This document shows, one piece after another, positions 27,222 through 36,273 of a stretch of 37,298 bases of DNA. The position numbers and the translations under genes were made by a program. This stretch comes from Saprospiraceae bacterium (GTDB lineage Bacteria; Bacteroidota; Bacteroidia; Chitinophagales; Saprospiraceae). The notes under the pieces were generated by a model that saw only the letters and a program-made list of their open reading frames with translations, searched no databases and was not told the DNA's origin. Every line of letters starts with the position of its first letter. Positions within the stretch are counted from its first letter, which is position 1. The stretch is from the NCBI GenBank assembly GCA_014379065.1, contig JACMMM010000172.1, positions 1 through 37,298 on the forward strand, in the 5' to 3' direction.

Positions 27222-27908
27222 ATGGACACGAGAAATTCACTCCCCGTACTCGAATCAAGCCCGCTTTTTGCGGTGCTATCCCCCGAAGAACGCGCCCTCA
27301 TCCAACGCGGTGCAATGGTGCAAACCTACGGCAAACATTCGGTGCTTTACAAACCAGGGCAATTGGCGAACAAAGTCTACTTCATGCTCAAAGGAATTGT
27401 GAAGGTGGCTGTTCACGCCGAAAAGAAAGACATCATTAAATATGTGGTGCGCCCCGGTGGACTTTTTGGCGAATCTTGCTTGACCGGCGACAATGTACGC
27501 CGAGATTTTGCCTACGCAATGGACGATCAACTCGAAATTCTCGAATTGGACTCCAACGCAGTATTGGCCGTGATGAAAAGCAATTTTGCCTTTGCCCAAT
27601 CACTGCTCCATTTCCTCGGCGAGCGTTTGCGCTACACCGAGAGTCAATTGGAAAACGTGGTGCTGAAAGATTCGCGCAGCCGCATCGTGGAATACCTCCA
27701 CCAAATGGGCCACGAACAAGGCAGAAAAGTAGGGCTTGAAACCTTGGTGAAACACAATATGACGCACCAAGATATTGCCGATCTCACAGGCACCAGCCGC
27801 CAAATGGTGACGGCTGTATTAAACCAATTGAAACGCTCCAACGTGTTGTATTTCAACCGGAAAAAAATTCTTTTCCGCGATTTGCAATCACTTCCCGCAG
27901 GAGTTTGA
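27222..27908 (+). CDS. Crp/Fnr family transcriptional regulator
   Basis: cNMP-binding-like N-terminus (VLYKPGQLANKVYFMLKGIVKVAVHAEKKDIIKYVVRPGGLFGESCL) plus HTH NMTHQDIADLTGTSRQMVTAVLNQLKRSNVL. Confidence 0.93.
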   Translation: MDTRNSLPVLESSPLFAVLSPEERALIQRGAMVQTYGKHSVLYKPGQLANKVYFMLKGIVKVAVHAEKKDIIKYVVRPGGLFGESCLTGDNVRRDFAYAMDDQLEILELDSNAVLAVMKSNFAFAQSLLHFLGERLRYTESQLENVVLKDSRSRIVEYLHQMGHEQGRKVGLETLVKHNMTHQDIADLTGTSRQMVTAVLNQLKRSNVLYFNRKKILFRDLQSLPAGV

Positions 27909-27913
27909 GTAGG

Positions 27914-27999
27914 ATGGTTATTTGGTTATTTGTTGATTTGGGAATGTTCCACAGCTTGGGTTCCCGAATAACCAAATCAACAAATACCCAAATAACCAT
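27914..27999. repeat. Inverted repeat, 28-bp arms with one mismatch, 30-nt spacer
   Basis: atggttatttggttatttgttgatttgg (27914-27941) vs ccaaatcaacaaatacccaaataaccat (27972-27999). Confidence 0.9.
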
Positions 28000-28044
28000 A
28001 CCGAACAATTATTTTGCTTCATACGATAGAATGGGTTTTGTTCG

Positions 28045-28076
28045 AGCGGCACGCGTAATGCGGCGCCGCTTTTTTT
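28045..28076 (+). terminator. Intrinsic terminator downstream of the Crp/Fnr gene
   Basis: agcggc...gccgct stem with additional cgc/gcg pairing, followed by a T-tract. Confidence 0.6.
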
Positions 28077-28166
28077 ATGTAAAAAAAATGCCATTATTGT
28101 CTTCTAACCCTTCGATTTTACAAAAATGAGTTTCCTTTGGAGGGTCTTTCACCAACCGTTCTGACT

Positions 28167-29930
28167 ATGCGCACAAAAACAACCCTCGCCTTTTTAGCCC
28201 CTCTCTTTTTTGCCGGAATCTTGTATTCCCAAACCATTGAACTCCCTCGTTATGCTACCGATGCAGAACGGCAGATGGATCCGCCGGCTTTCTTGCCCAT
28301 TGGCATTACTACGCCACCCAGCGCTCCGGTGCGTACCATGGCCGAGTGGGAAGAATTGCAGGCGCTTGTCATTACTTGGAACGGCCAGCAGAACATCCTT
28401 ACCGAAATCGTACGCGCTGCTCGCTTGGAGTGCAAGGTGGTCATTTGTTGTGAGAATCAAACCGTTGTAACCCAGGCAAAGACCAAACTCAACTCAAGCG
28501 GCGTAGACCTTTCTTCCAATGTGACCTTCTTAGTCGCCCCGAACAATTCCATCTGGGTACGCGATTATGGGCCAAACTGCGTGTACGCCAACGACGTTGA
28601 TTCCTTATATTTCGTTGATTGGATTTACAACCGCCCTAACCGCCCAAAAGATGACACCATCGCCACCACCATTGCCCCTTTTTTCAACGTTCCACTTTAC
28701 AGCACCAGTGCTGCACCGACAGATTTGGTGAACACTGGCGGCAATTTTATGTCCGACGGCATGGGGACAGCCTTTGCTTCCCAACTTATTTTAGACGAAA
28801 ACAAGCCGGGCAACTCCTACGGTGTGACGTCTAAAACCGAGACCGAAATAAATGGCATCTTCTCGGATTTTATGGGCATTGACCGCTATATCAAAATGAC
28901 GCCCTTGCCCTACGATGGGATTCACCACATTGATATGCACATGAAACTGCTCGATGAGGAAACGCTTCTGGTGGGAAAATACCCCACAGGCATTGCGGAT
29001 GGGCCTCAAATCGAAGCCAACATCCAGTATGTCCTGAACAACTTCAAATCCGCCTTCGGCACACCTTATAAAGTGGTACGCGTACCAATGCCACCAGAAA
29101 ACGGTCAATACCCAAATACCACGGGCGATTACAGAACTTATGCCAACGCTGTTTTTGTAAACAAGACTATTATTGTGCCTTTCTATCAGCAGCAATACGA
29201 CACCACGGCACAGCGCATCTGGCAAGAAACCATGCCGGGCTACAAGGTGGTAGGCATTGATTGCAATGCCATTATTCCTTCGCTAGGGGCTATTCACTGC
29301 ATTACCAAAGAAATTGGAGTGAATGACCCGCTGCGTATCATCCATCAAGCATTACAATGTCAAGACAATAGCAATGCCCCTGATGCGTATTCGATATATG
29401 CGACGATTCAACATCGAAGTGGCATTTTTGGCGCAAAAGTTTTTTATACCACGAATCTTTCCGCTGATTGGAAAAGCACTGACATGTGGCAGGGCATTAT
29501 CGCGAACGACGACTGGTTTGGCGCTATCCCCACGCAGCCTGCAGGCAGTACCGTTTACTATTACATCGAAGCGACGGCTTTCAACGGAAAAACACTTACC
29601 CGTCCCATCACGGCTCCTACTGGTTGGTGGAAATTCTGTGTCACTCAAAATTCAAGTACCGAGGAGGCTACGGCGGTTGATATGCTTGACATTTACCCAA
29701 ACCCGGCGTCTGCTGTCACAGTTATCCCGGTACAATCCTCCTCTAATGCTCGGGGCAACATTTTGGTTTACAATAGCTTGGGGCAAATGGTGCTGGAGGT
29801 CTTTGCAGGAGAAATCCCTTCGGGAAACACTAATTATTTTCTTGATGCGGGCAAACTTGCTTCGGGCACTTATTTTGTCAAATTGCAAACAGGTGGGCAA
29901 GTGAGGGTCAGAAAACTGGTGGTGCGGTAG
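28167..29930 (+). CDS. Secreted agmatine deiminase/peptidylarginine deiminase-family protein with T9SS type A sorting domain
   Basis: Signal MRTKTTLAFLAPLFFAGILYSQ; PF04371-like motifs MAEWEELQALVITW, SIWVRDYGPNCVY, HIDMHMKLLDEETLLVGKYP, IIPSLGAIHCITKEIG; C-terminal MLDIYPNPAS...GTYFVKLQTGGQVRVRKLVVR. Confidence 0.92.
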   Translation: MRTKTTLAFLAPLFFAGILYSQTIELPRYATDAERQMDPPAFLPIGITTPPSAPVRTMAEWEELQALVITWNGQQNILTEIVRAARLECKVVICCENQTVVTQAKTKLNSSGVDLSSNVTFLVAPNNSIWVRDYGPNCVYANDVDSLYFVDWIYNRPNRPKDDTIATTIAPFFNVPLYSTSAAPTDLVNTGGNFMSDGMGTAFASQLILDENKPGNSYGVTSKTETEINGIFSDFMGIDRYIKMTPLPYDGIHHIDMHMKLLDEETLLVGKYPTGIADGPQIEANIQYVLNNFKSAFGTPYKVVRVPMPPENGQYPNTTGDYRTYANAVFVNKTIIVPFYQQQYDTTAQRIWQETMPGYKVVGIDCNAIIPSLGAIHCITKEIGVNDPLRIIHQALQCQDNSNAPDAYSIYATIQHRSGIFGAKVFYTTNLSADWKSTDMWQGIIANDDWFGAIPTQPAGSTVYYYIEATAFNGKTLTRPITAPTGWWKFCVTQNSSTEEATAVDMLDIYPNPASAVTVIPVQSSSNARGNILVYNSLGQMVLEVFAGEIPSGNTNYFLDAGKLASGTYFVKLQTGGQVRVRKLVVR

Positions 29931-29935
29931 GGCTG

Positions 29936-30031
29936 AGGTTGATAAGGGTTTATGAAGTTTATAAGGGTTGATATTAGAACCTAAGTGATCTAATATCAAC
30001 CCTTATAAACTTCATAAACCCTTATCAACCT
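29936..30031. repeat. Perfect 43-bp inverted repeat with 10-nt loop between convergent genes
   Basis: aggttgataagggtttatgaagtttataagggttgatattaga (29936-29978) and its exact reverse complement (29989-30031). Confidence 0.97.
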
Positions 30032-30040
30032 TTTTAACAC

Positions 30041-31321
30041 TTAGCTAATCACCTTAAACCCCGCATATTTCCACAACACCTTTGGCAAACGAATGCCCTC
30101 AGGCGTTTGATTGTTCTCCAGCAACGCCGCCACGATACGCGCAAGTGCCATAGCCGAGCCATTCAACGTGTGCGCCAGTTCGGTTTTGCCATTTTCGTCG
30201 CGGAAGCGGAGTTTGAGGCGGTTGCTCTGGAAAGTTTCGAAGCAAGACACCGAGCTCACTTCCAGCCAGCGCTTTTGAGCCGCCGACCACACTTCAAAAT
30301 CATACGTTTTTGCCGAAACAAAGCCCATGTCGCCCCCGCATAGGAGGAGGATCCGGTAAGGCAGTTCGAGTTTGCGCATGATACTTTCTACGTGGCGCAC
30401 CATGCCTTGCAGGGCTTTGTAGGATTGGTCTGGATGCTCTGCACGGACTAGCTCCACCTTATCGAACTGGTGTACGCGGTTCAAGCCGCGAACGTGGGCC
30501 CCGTAAGACCCAGCCTCGCGACGGAAACAGGGCGTGTAGGCCGTCATACATACGGGCAATTCTTTGAGCGAGAGGATTTCATCGCGCAAAATATTGGTCA
30601 CCGGCACCTCGGCGGTCGGGATCAGATAGAGATTGTCTAACGTGCAGTGGTACATCTGGCCTTCTTTGTCGGGCAATTGGCCTGTGCCACGCGCAGAATC
30701 TTCATTCACAAGAAATGGCGGCTCTATTTCTTCGTATCCTGCTTTTACGGCTTCATCCAAAAAGAATTGGATAAGGGCGCGCTGAAGTCGTGCCCCTTTT
30801 CCGCGATAGACGGGGAATCCTGCACCGGTGAGTTTCACGCCAAGTTCCAGGTCAAAAAGGTTGTATTTTTTGGCAAGTTCCCAGTGGGGCAATGCATCTT
30901 CGGGAAGAACAGGGAACGGTTTTGTCCAGTCTTTGGCTACCTTGTTATCCTCAGGTGTTTTCCCTTTCGGGACGCTTTTGTGCGGGCAGTTCGGCACTGT
31001 ATAAAGCATCTCGTCCAATTGGGCTTTCAAGCGATCCATCTGCTCTTCAAGGTCTTTGCTTTTGGTTTTGAGCACGGCTACCTGTGCTTTGAGCGCTTCG
31101 GCCTCTTCTTTTTTGCCCTGGCCCATCAGTGCGCCGATCTGTTTGGCAAGGCGATTGCCTTCGCCCAGCGCGTCGTCAAGGTCTTTTTGGGTAGCGCGTC
31201 GTGCATCGTCGGTTTTCAGGATTTGGTCAATGACCTTAATTTGGGCCGCCGTCCAGTTTCTTTTGCGGAGGCCAGCGATGATTCGTTTTTTATCGTCGCG
31301 GATTACTTTAAGTTGGAGCAT
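30041..31321 (-). CDS. serS: Seryl-tRNA synthetase
   Basis: Class II motifs: KLTGAGFPVYRGKGARLQRALIQFFLD, GTGQLPDKEGQMYH, LYLIPTAEVPVTNI, TPCFRREAGSYGAHVRGLNRVHQFDKVELV, SSVSCFETFQSNRLKLRFR, NGSAMALARIVAALLENNQ; coiled-coil N-terminus. Confidence 0.97.
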   Translation of the reverse strand: MLQLKVIRDDKKRIIAGLRKRNWTAAQIKVIDQILKTDDARRATQKDLDDALGEGNRLAKQIGALMGQGKKEEAEALKAQVAVLKTKSKDLEEQMDRLKAQLDEMLYTVPNCPHKSVPKGKTPEDNKVAKDWTKPFPVLPEDALPHWELAKKYNLFDLELGVKLTGAGFPVYRGKGARLQRALIQFFLDEAVKAGYEEIEPPFLVNEDSARGTGQLPDKEGQMYHCTLDNLYLIPTAEVPVTNILRDEILSLKELPVCMTAYTPCFRREAGSYGAHVRGLNRVHQFDKVELVRAEHPDQSYKALQGMVRHVESIMRKLELPYRILLLCGGDMGFVSAKTYDFEVWSAAQKRWLEVSSVSCFETFQSNRLKLRFRDENGKTELAHTLNGSAMALARIVAALLENNQTPEGIRLPKVLWKYAGFKVIS

Positions 31322-31865
31322 ATATTCCTTAATGTTCTTTTGAAAACTAATAATGTTGGATCGCAACAATTTGCAGGAATGCCAGTTTTAGTAAGCGAGC
31401 AAACGTTGTTTTTTGTAAATTTTGGGCATAAGCCGAAAAAATCGTCGCAAGATAGAGCGAATTTAAAAACAGGCTTATCTTTGCAGTGTTCAATCCTGGA
31501 ATTAAGGCCAAAGGATTGCCTTTGTTGCCCTCCACCCCATTCACATTTTCCTTGCTGTTTAAGGTATTTACATAGCCTATTTTAGGGCTTGGAGGTTTTT
31601 CAAACATCCTCCCGACTATTTTTCATCCACGCAATATTCCCGAGTGACCGATCTCTTGCCCTTCTTGGCAAGATGTTTTTGCAAACAGTTTTTGTCAAAT
31701 TTTTCTTTTTAAACACGGTGTCTTGCTATGTCCGGGCTTTTCGGACGGTGCATAGGCGCTATCCATCCATAACATTCCCACCACTGCGCGCGAATTCCTC
31801 GAACGCCAACGCTCCGGTATCGAGCCGCGCCAACACACAATTTTAACTTACTTTCATCCCCACTC

Positions 31866-33899
31866 ATGTACGACATTTTGCAGCTTAACGACAAGCTGGT
31901 GACAGAGCTCAAAGAAATCGCCCAAAAACTTGGCGTAAAGGGCATCGCCAAATTTTCCAAACAGGATTTGATCTATAAAATCCTGGACGAACAGGCGCTT
32001 GCGGAAAAAACCGCGACCAATCGGGTAGTGCCGATTGTGGAAGAGCCAAACCCTCAAAACGGTCGCCGCGCCCGAAAAGTAAAACCGGCTGACGACACCG
32101 ATCTTGAACAGCCAACTCCTACGGCGCCACCCGAAGCAGAAGCTCCGTCAAAGCCTGTTCCCGCCCGTCGTGATCGGCCAGCTACTCCAGCCTCTCCCCG
32201 AGATCGCGAAGCTAACCGTGCGATTCCTCCAGAAAAACGCGAGCGCGATCCCAAGCGTGCGCTTCCTGAAGAGAAACGCGATCGGGATCAAAACCGCCCT
32301 GCGCCTGAAGGCAACCGCGACCAAAGCCCTCCTCAACGCCGTGAAGATCGGAATGACAGACCAGCCAACCGCGACCAAAACCGCCCAGCGCCTAACAATG
32401 AAGCTTCGGCAAACCGTCGCGATCAGCCACCACAACAACGCCCGGAAGGCCAAGGCCGCAATCGCGACCGCTGGGAAGACCGTCGCGACCGCCGTCAACG
32501 CGAATGGGAAGACCGTCGTCGCGACCGACCGCAACAACGTCCTGGCCAACCAGGCTTATTTGACCCTGAGGCCGCCAAACTTCAAAATATTGAAGAAGAA
32601 TATACGGCGCCTGTAAATGGCAACGAAGACGAAGACGAGACAATGCCCATGCACCGTCCCTTCGCGCCATTGGTAGGCCAGCCAGAGCCAAGACAGGAAC
32701 AGCCAATGCCTGTCGCCCCGGCAGAACCAGTGGAGGTTATGCCGCCAACGGTTCACCGTGAAAGGTTCGATGTCGAACTCGATGGCATCGTAGAGGGGTT
32801 GGGCACTTTGGAGATGATGCCAGACGGGTACGGATTCCTCCGCTCCCCAGACTACAACTACCAAACCAGCCCAGATGATATTTACGTTTCGCCTTCGCAA
32901 ATCAAACTTTTTGGTCTGAAGACGGGCGACACAGTACGCGGTGCAATCCGTCCGCCAAAGGAAGGTGAGAAATATTTTGCCCTCCTTAAAGTAGCGAAAA
33001 TAAATGGCCTGGACCCCAAAGACGTGCGTGACCGTGTGCCTTTCGATTACCTCACGCCACTTTTCCCAACCTCGAAGTTCACGCTGCTCACCAGCCCAAC
33101 TGGGCGAGACTTTGGCAATCGCATCATTGACCTGTTTACGCCCATTGGCAAAGGTCAGCGCGGGCTTATCGTAGCACAGCCAAAGACTGGTAAAACATTT
33201 TTGCTCAAAGACATCGCGAACGCTATCACCAAAAATCACCCTGAGTGTTACGTCATCGTATTGCTCATTGATGAGCGCCCTGAAGAGGTGACCGATATGC
33301 GTCGCAATGTGAAAGCGGAAGTGGTGGCCTCGACTTTCGATGAATTGGCTGAAAACCACGTGCGCCTAGCGAACATCGTGCTGGAAAAAGCCAAACGTAT
33401 GGTCGAGTGTGGTCACCACGTCGTGATTCTGCTCGACTCCATCACGCGTATGGCGCGGGCTTACAACACGGTAGCGCCTGCCAGTGGCAAAGTCCTTTCG
33501 GGCGGCGTGGAGGCTACGGCATTGCAGCGACCCAAAAAATTCTTTGGCGCAGCACGCGCCATTGAAGACGGTGGTTCACTCACTATATTGGCCACAGCAC
33601 TTATAGATACGGGCTCAAAAATGGACCAGGTTATCTTCGAGGAATTCAAGGGAACGGGCAACATGGAACTGCAGCTTGACCGCAACCTTGCCAACCGCCG
33701 CCTCTACCCGAGCGTTGACTTGACGAAATCGAGCACACGCCGTGAAGATTTGCTATTGGACAAAGACACCCTGCAACGGATGTTTATCCTCCGCAACCAT
33801 TTGGCTGATATGAAGCCAGAGGAAGCCATGGAGTTCGTGAAAAAGCAGATGATGCACAGCAGCAGCAACGACGAATTTTTGGCATCCATGAATCGGTAA
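31866..33899 (+). CDS. rho: Transcription termination factor Rho with long Arg/Asp/Pro/Asn-rich low-complexity insert
   Basis: Rho N-domain [98 protein letters not shown]; insert at about 32040-32570. Confidence 0.97.
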   Translation: MYDILQLNDKLVTELKEIAQKLGVKGIAKFSKQDLIYKILDEQALAEKTATNRVVPIVEEPNPQNGRRARKVKPADDTDLEQPTPTAPPEAEAPSKPVPARRDRPATPASPRDREANRAIPPEKRERDPKRALPEEKRDRDQNRPAPEGNRDQSPPQRREDRNDRPANRDQNRPAPNNEASANRRDQPPQQRPEGQGRNRDRWEDRRDRRQREWEDRRRDRPQQRPGQPGLFDPEAAKLQNIEEEYTAPVNGNEDEDETMPMHRPFAPLVGQPEPRQEQPMPVAPAEPVEVMPPTVHRERFDVELDGIVEGLGTLEMMPDGYGFLRSPDYNYQTSPDDIYVSPSQIKLFGLKTGDTVRGAIRPPKEGEKYFALLKVAKINGLDPKDVRDRVPFDYLTPLFPTSKFTLLTSPTGRDFGNRIIDLFTPIGKGQRGLIVAQPKTGKTFLLKDIANAITKNHPECYVIVLLIDERPEEVTDMRRNVKAEVVASTFDELAENHVRLANIVLEKAKRMVECGHHVVILLDSITRMARAYNTVAPASGKVLSGGVEATALQRPKKFFGAARAIEDGGSLTILATALIDTGSKMDQVIFEEFKGTGNMELQLDRNLANRRLYPSVDLTKSSTRREDLLLDKDTLQRMFILRNHLADMKPEEAMEFVKKQMMHSSSNDEFLASMNR

Positions 33900-33920
33900 A
33901 ATTCTTGAACACCATATTTG

Positions 33921-33959
33921 AAAGGCCCTCCGTACACGTTCGATGTGCGGAGGGCTTTG
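33921..33959 (+). terminator. Intrinsic terminator after rho
   Basis: aaaggccctccg...cggagggctttg hairpin 22 nt after the rho stop. Confidence 0.75.
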
Positions 33960-34119
33960 TTTGTCTAAAAGGACATGCCGTACCCTCGCATATTCAGCCT
34001 TAATCTTGTTTTTTGGCACGAATTATGGCTACAAGAAATTTGTCGGCCAGAGGCTAATTGTACAATTGTTCGGATTTTTATCCGTTTCAAGATCGTTCCT
34101 TCGCCCCGATAAAACAATC

Positions 34120-34839
34120 ATGCTACGCATATTATCCACCTTTTTGTTGTTTGCATTTGCGCCCAGTTGGGGCGGGCGGGCAGACCGTGTATTGTTGCCA
34201 ATGGCAACTGCATTGCGTGGGGTAGATGTGTCGCACCATCAAAAAGAAATTGAGTGGGATTCCTTGGCCGCCAAAGAACCTTTGGACTTTGCTTTTGTGA
34301 AAGCTACCGAGGGACAAGATTTTGTGGACAGCCTTTTTTGCCAGAACTGGGATGCTCTCAAAAGGCTCGGCATACGGCGTGGAGCCTACCATTTTTTTCG
34401 CGCTTATGGCTGTGGCGACGAACAAGCTAAACTATTTCTTGGCCAAGTGGAAATGCTTCCTGGTGACCTTGCCCCGGTTTTGGACATCGAACGTTTGGAT
34501 GGAATTGAGCCGGAAATTATGATCCAAGAGGCACACATTTGGCTTGAAATGGTAGAGAAACAATTGGGCGTTAAGCCGATCATTTATTCCAACCTGCATT
34601 TTTACGAGGTTTATTTGGCGGGCCATTTTGACGATTTTCCAGTTTGGATTGCCAGATATTCGGATAAACAACCAAAGCTATCAAACGGGAGGTCTTGGGA
34701 TTTTTGGCAATTTACCGATTGTGCATGTCTGAGCGGCATAAAAGAAAGTGAGGTTTGCTTGGATTATTTTAGCGGTACGCATAGTGAGCTGGATCAATTG
34801 TGCATCCCGCACAATACCCCTATAAAAGCTATTCCCTAG
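34120..34839 (+). CDS. GH25 family lysozyme-like secreted protein
   Basis: Signal MLRILSTFLLFAFAPSWG; RGVDVSHHQKEIEWDSLA, FAFVKATEGQDFVD, GAYHFFRAYG, DLAPVLDIERLDG, PIIYSNLHFYEVYL, FPVWIARYSDKQPKLSNGRSWDFWQFTD. Confidence 0.92.
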   Translation: MLRILSTFLLFAFAPSWGGRADRVLLPMATALRGVDVSHHQKEIEWDSLAAKEPLDFAFVKATEGQDFVDSLFCQNWDALKRLGIRRGAYHFFRAYGCGDEQAKLFLGQVEMLPGDLAPVLDIERLDGIEPEIMIQEAHIWLEMVEKQLGVKPIIYSNLHFYEVYLAGHFDDFPVWIARYSDKQPKLSNGRSWDFWQFTDCACLSGIKESEVCLDYFSGTHSELDQLCIPHNTPIKAIP

Positions 34840-34845
34840 CGTTTC

Positions 34846-35430
34846 TTACTGGTCTCTTACTTCGTTGTTGTAGCTTTTCACAAAGGTGATTTGACCGTTT
34901 TTGTTGAATTTTATTACCATAAACATTGGAGTGCTGGGATACTTTGTGCTATCTTTTGAATGTTTTATATTTAAATAGGCCGTATATTGATTATTTGACG
35001 AGATGACATCAACACTGTCTAGGGAAACGAGTTCTTTAGAAGCCCTTTTAAACCAATAGTCCTCTGCTTTTTTTATATCTGACTTTGGGGCATTCTTTAC
35101 ATTTACGTAATAGAAATCAAGGGTGTCCGCATAGAATACTTGTAGGCTATCACTATTTTTTTTCTTTAAAACATTCATATAAAGGAGTGTACGTTGCTTC
35201 AACTGAGCGGCTAATGTTGCCCTCATAGCTATCGAGTCGGCAATGAGCTCTTTGAGATTTACCTCAGCCGTTTTCTGCTCCACTTCTATCTTTTCTTTTT
35301 GATTCTGGAATAAAAAAAGGCCGATCAAAAGAATCGGCAAGGTAATGGCCAGAGCAAGCCATAACCGAGACTTTTTATTCTTCTGCTCCATTTTTTGGAC
35401 TAATTTCTCCCAGTTTTCGTATTCTTTCAT
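34846..35430 (-). CDS. Single-TM protein with C-terminal NTF2-like domain (hypothetical)
   Basis: TM LWLALAITLPILLIGLFLFQ, charged helical linker, then DSLQVFYADTLDFYYVNVKNAPKSDIKKAEDYWFKRA...MFMVIKFNKNGQITFVKSYNNE. Confidence 0.6.
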   Translation of the reverse strand: MKEYENWEKLVQKMEQKNKKSRLWLALAITLPILLIGLFLFQNQKEKIEVEQKTAEVNLKELIADSIAMRATLAAQLKQRTLLYMNVLKKKNSDSLQVFYADTLDFYYVNVKNAPKSDIKKAEDYWFKRASKELVSLDSVDVISSNNQYTAYLNIKHSKDSTKYPSTPMFMVIKFNKNGQITFVKSYNNEVRDQ

Positions 35431-35431
35431 G

Positions 35432-36067
35432 TTAGAGGCTTAAGTTTTTTTGAACTAAGGTCATTAGGGTACTACCAATCAACTCGGCTTCTTTACCACT
35501 CGGTGGAGAACCAATAAGCGTATGAGAAAGCCCTTCTACAAACAGCAATTGCTGGCTGATTTTGAATTTAAGCCAAACAGGTATTAGTGAAATGCTTGAA
35601 AGTGCACCACCGCCGAAGTGAAAAAAAGTGTTTTGGAAATAAACTCCTGCTACAAATATGGCCAAACTCATAATGATCACTGCCAACATGCACTGCTGAT
35701 AAAAAGACCGGCTTTTGCGCAGTTTCAAGGCAATTACCGGCAGCATTTTTTTGTGAAAGGACAATGGGTCGGCATCTGAGAACGGGCTTTCTATCTCAGG
35801 GATGCTGATTTTTTCAGGCACTTCCTTCTGGATGCTCTGAATAAACCTCAACAAAGCATGGTTGATTTTATTCCTCCCCAACTGGAATTCATCGTATGTG
35901 ACAATTCCAATGCGGTGATGGCTGTGAATCTCAGCATATTGAGATTTTAAGAGGATAATTTCATGTCGGTGTTCAGTGTCTCGGAAAGCCTCAAGCAGCG
36001 CATCGAGCGCCTCTTCGGTTTTGCCTTCGGCAATTAGGTCTTCGAGATGTTGAATATTAGGCAACAA
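35432..36067 (-). CDS. Protein with N-terminal effector-associated-domain (EAD11-like) and C-terminal TM segments
   Basis: HLEDLIAEGKTEEALDALLEAFRDTEHRHEIILLKSQYAEIHSHHRIGIVTYDEFQLGRNKINHALLRFIQSI resembles EAD11-type domains; TM segment CMLAVIIMSLAIFVAGVYF. Confidence 0.6.
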   Translation of the reverse strand: MLPNIQHLEDLIAEGKTEEALDALLEAFRDTEHRHEIILLKSQYAEIHSHHRIGIVTYDEFQLGRNKINHALLRFIQSIQKEVPEKISIPEIESPFSDADPLSFHKKMLPVIALKLRKSRSFYQQCMLAVIIMSLAIFVAGVYFQNTFFHFGGGALSSISLIPVWLKFKISQQLLFVEGLSHTLIGSPPSGKEAELIGSTLMTLVQKNLSL

Positions 36068-36273
36068 GGTGGGTTGGGCAAATTTGAATTAGGGATTTCA
36101 AAATATAGATAACAAAGATAACGCCAAATTCTCCATTCAATCTACCTGAAATACTGGGATAGATAATTGCAATAAATTGAGGATCAAATGACTCAAGCCT
36201 CTTTTTTAGTCAAAAGCTTGTCTGCCCTCCCGCTTTAGCGTGTTACATTTGCAGTCAAAATTTTTTCTGCTCC

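Noticed and set aside
30647-31585. 312-aa plus-strand ORF
   Set aside because: Mostly antisense to serS, with no recognisable domain.
32104-32616. 170-aa alternate-frame ORF (and 133-aa antisense ORF 32148..32549) inside rho
   Set aside because: Produced by the repetitive low-complexity insert of rho; Rho frame is clearly the coding one.
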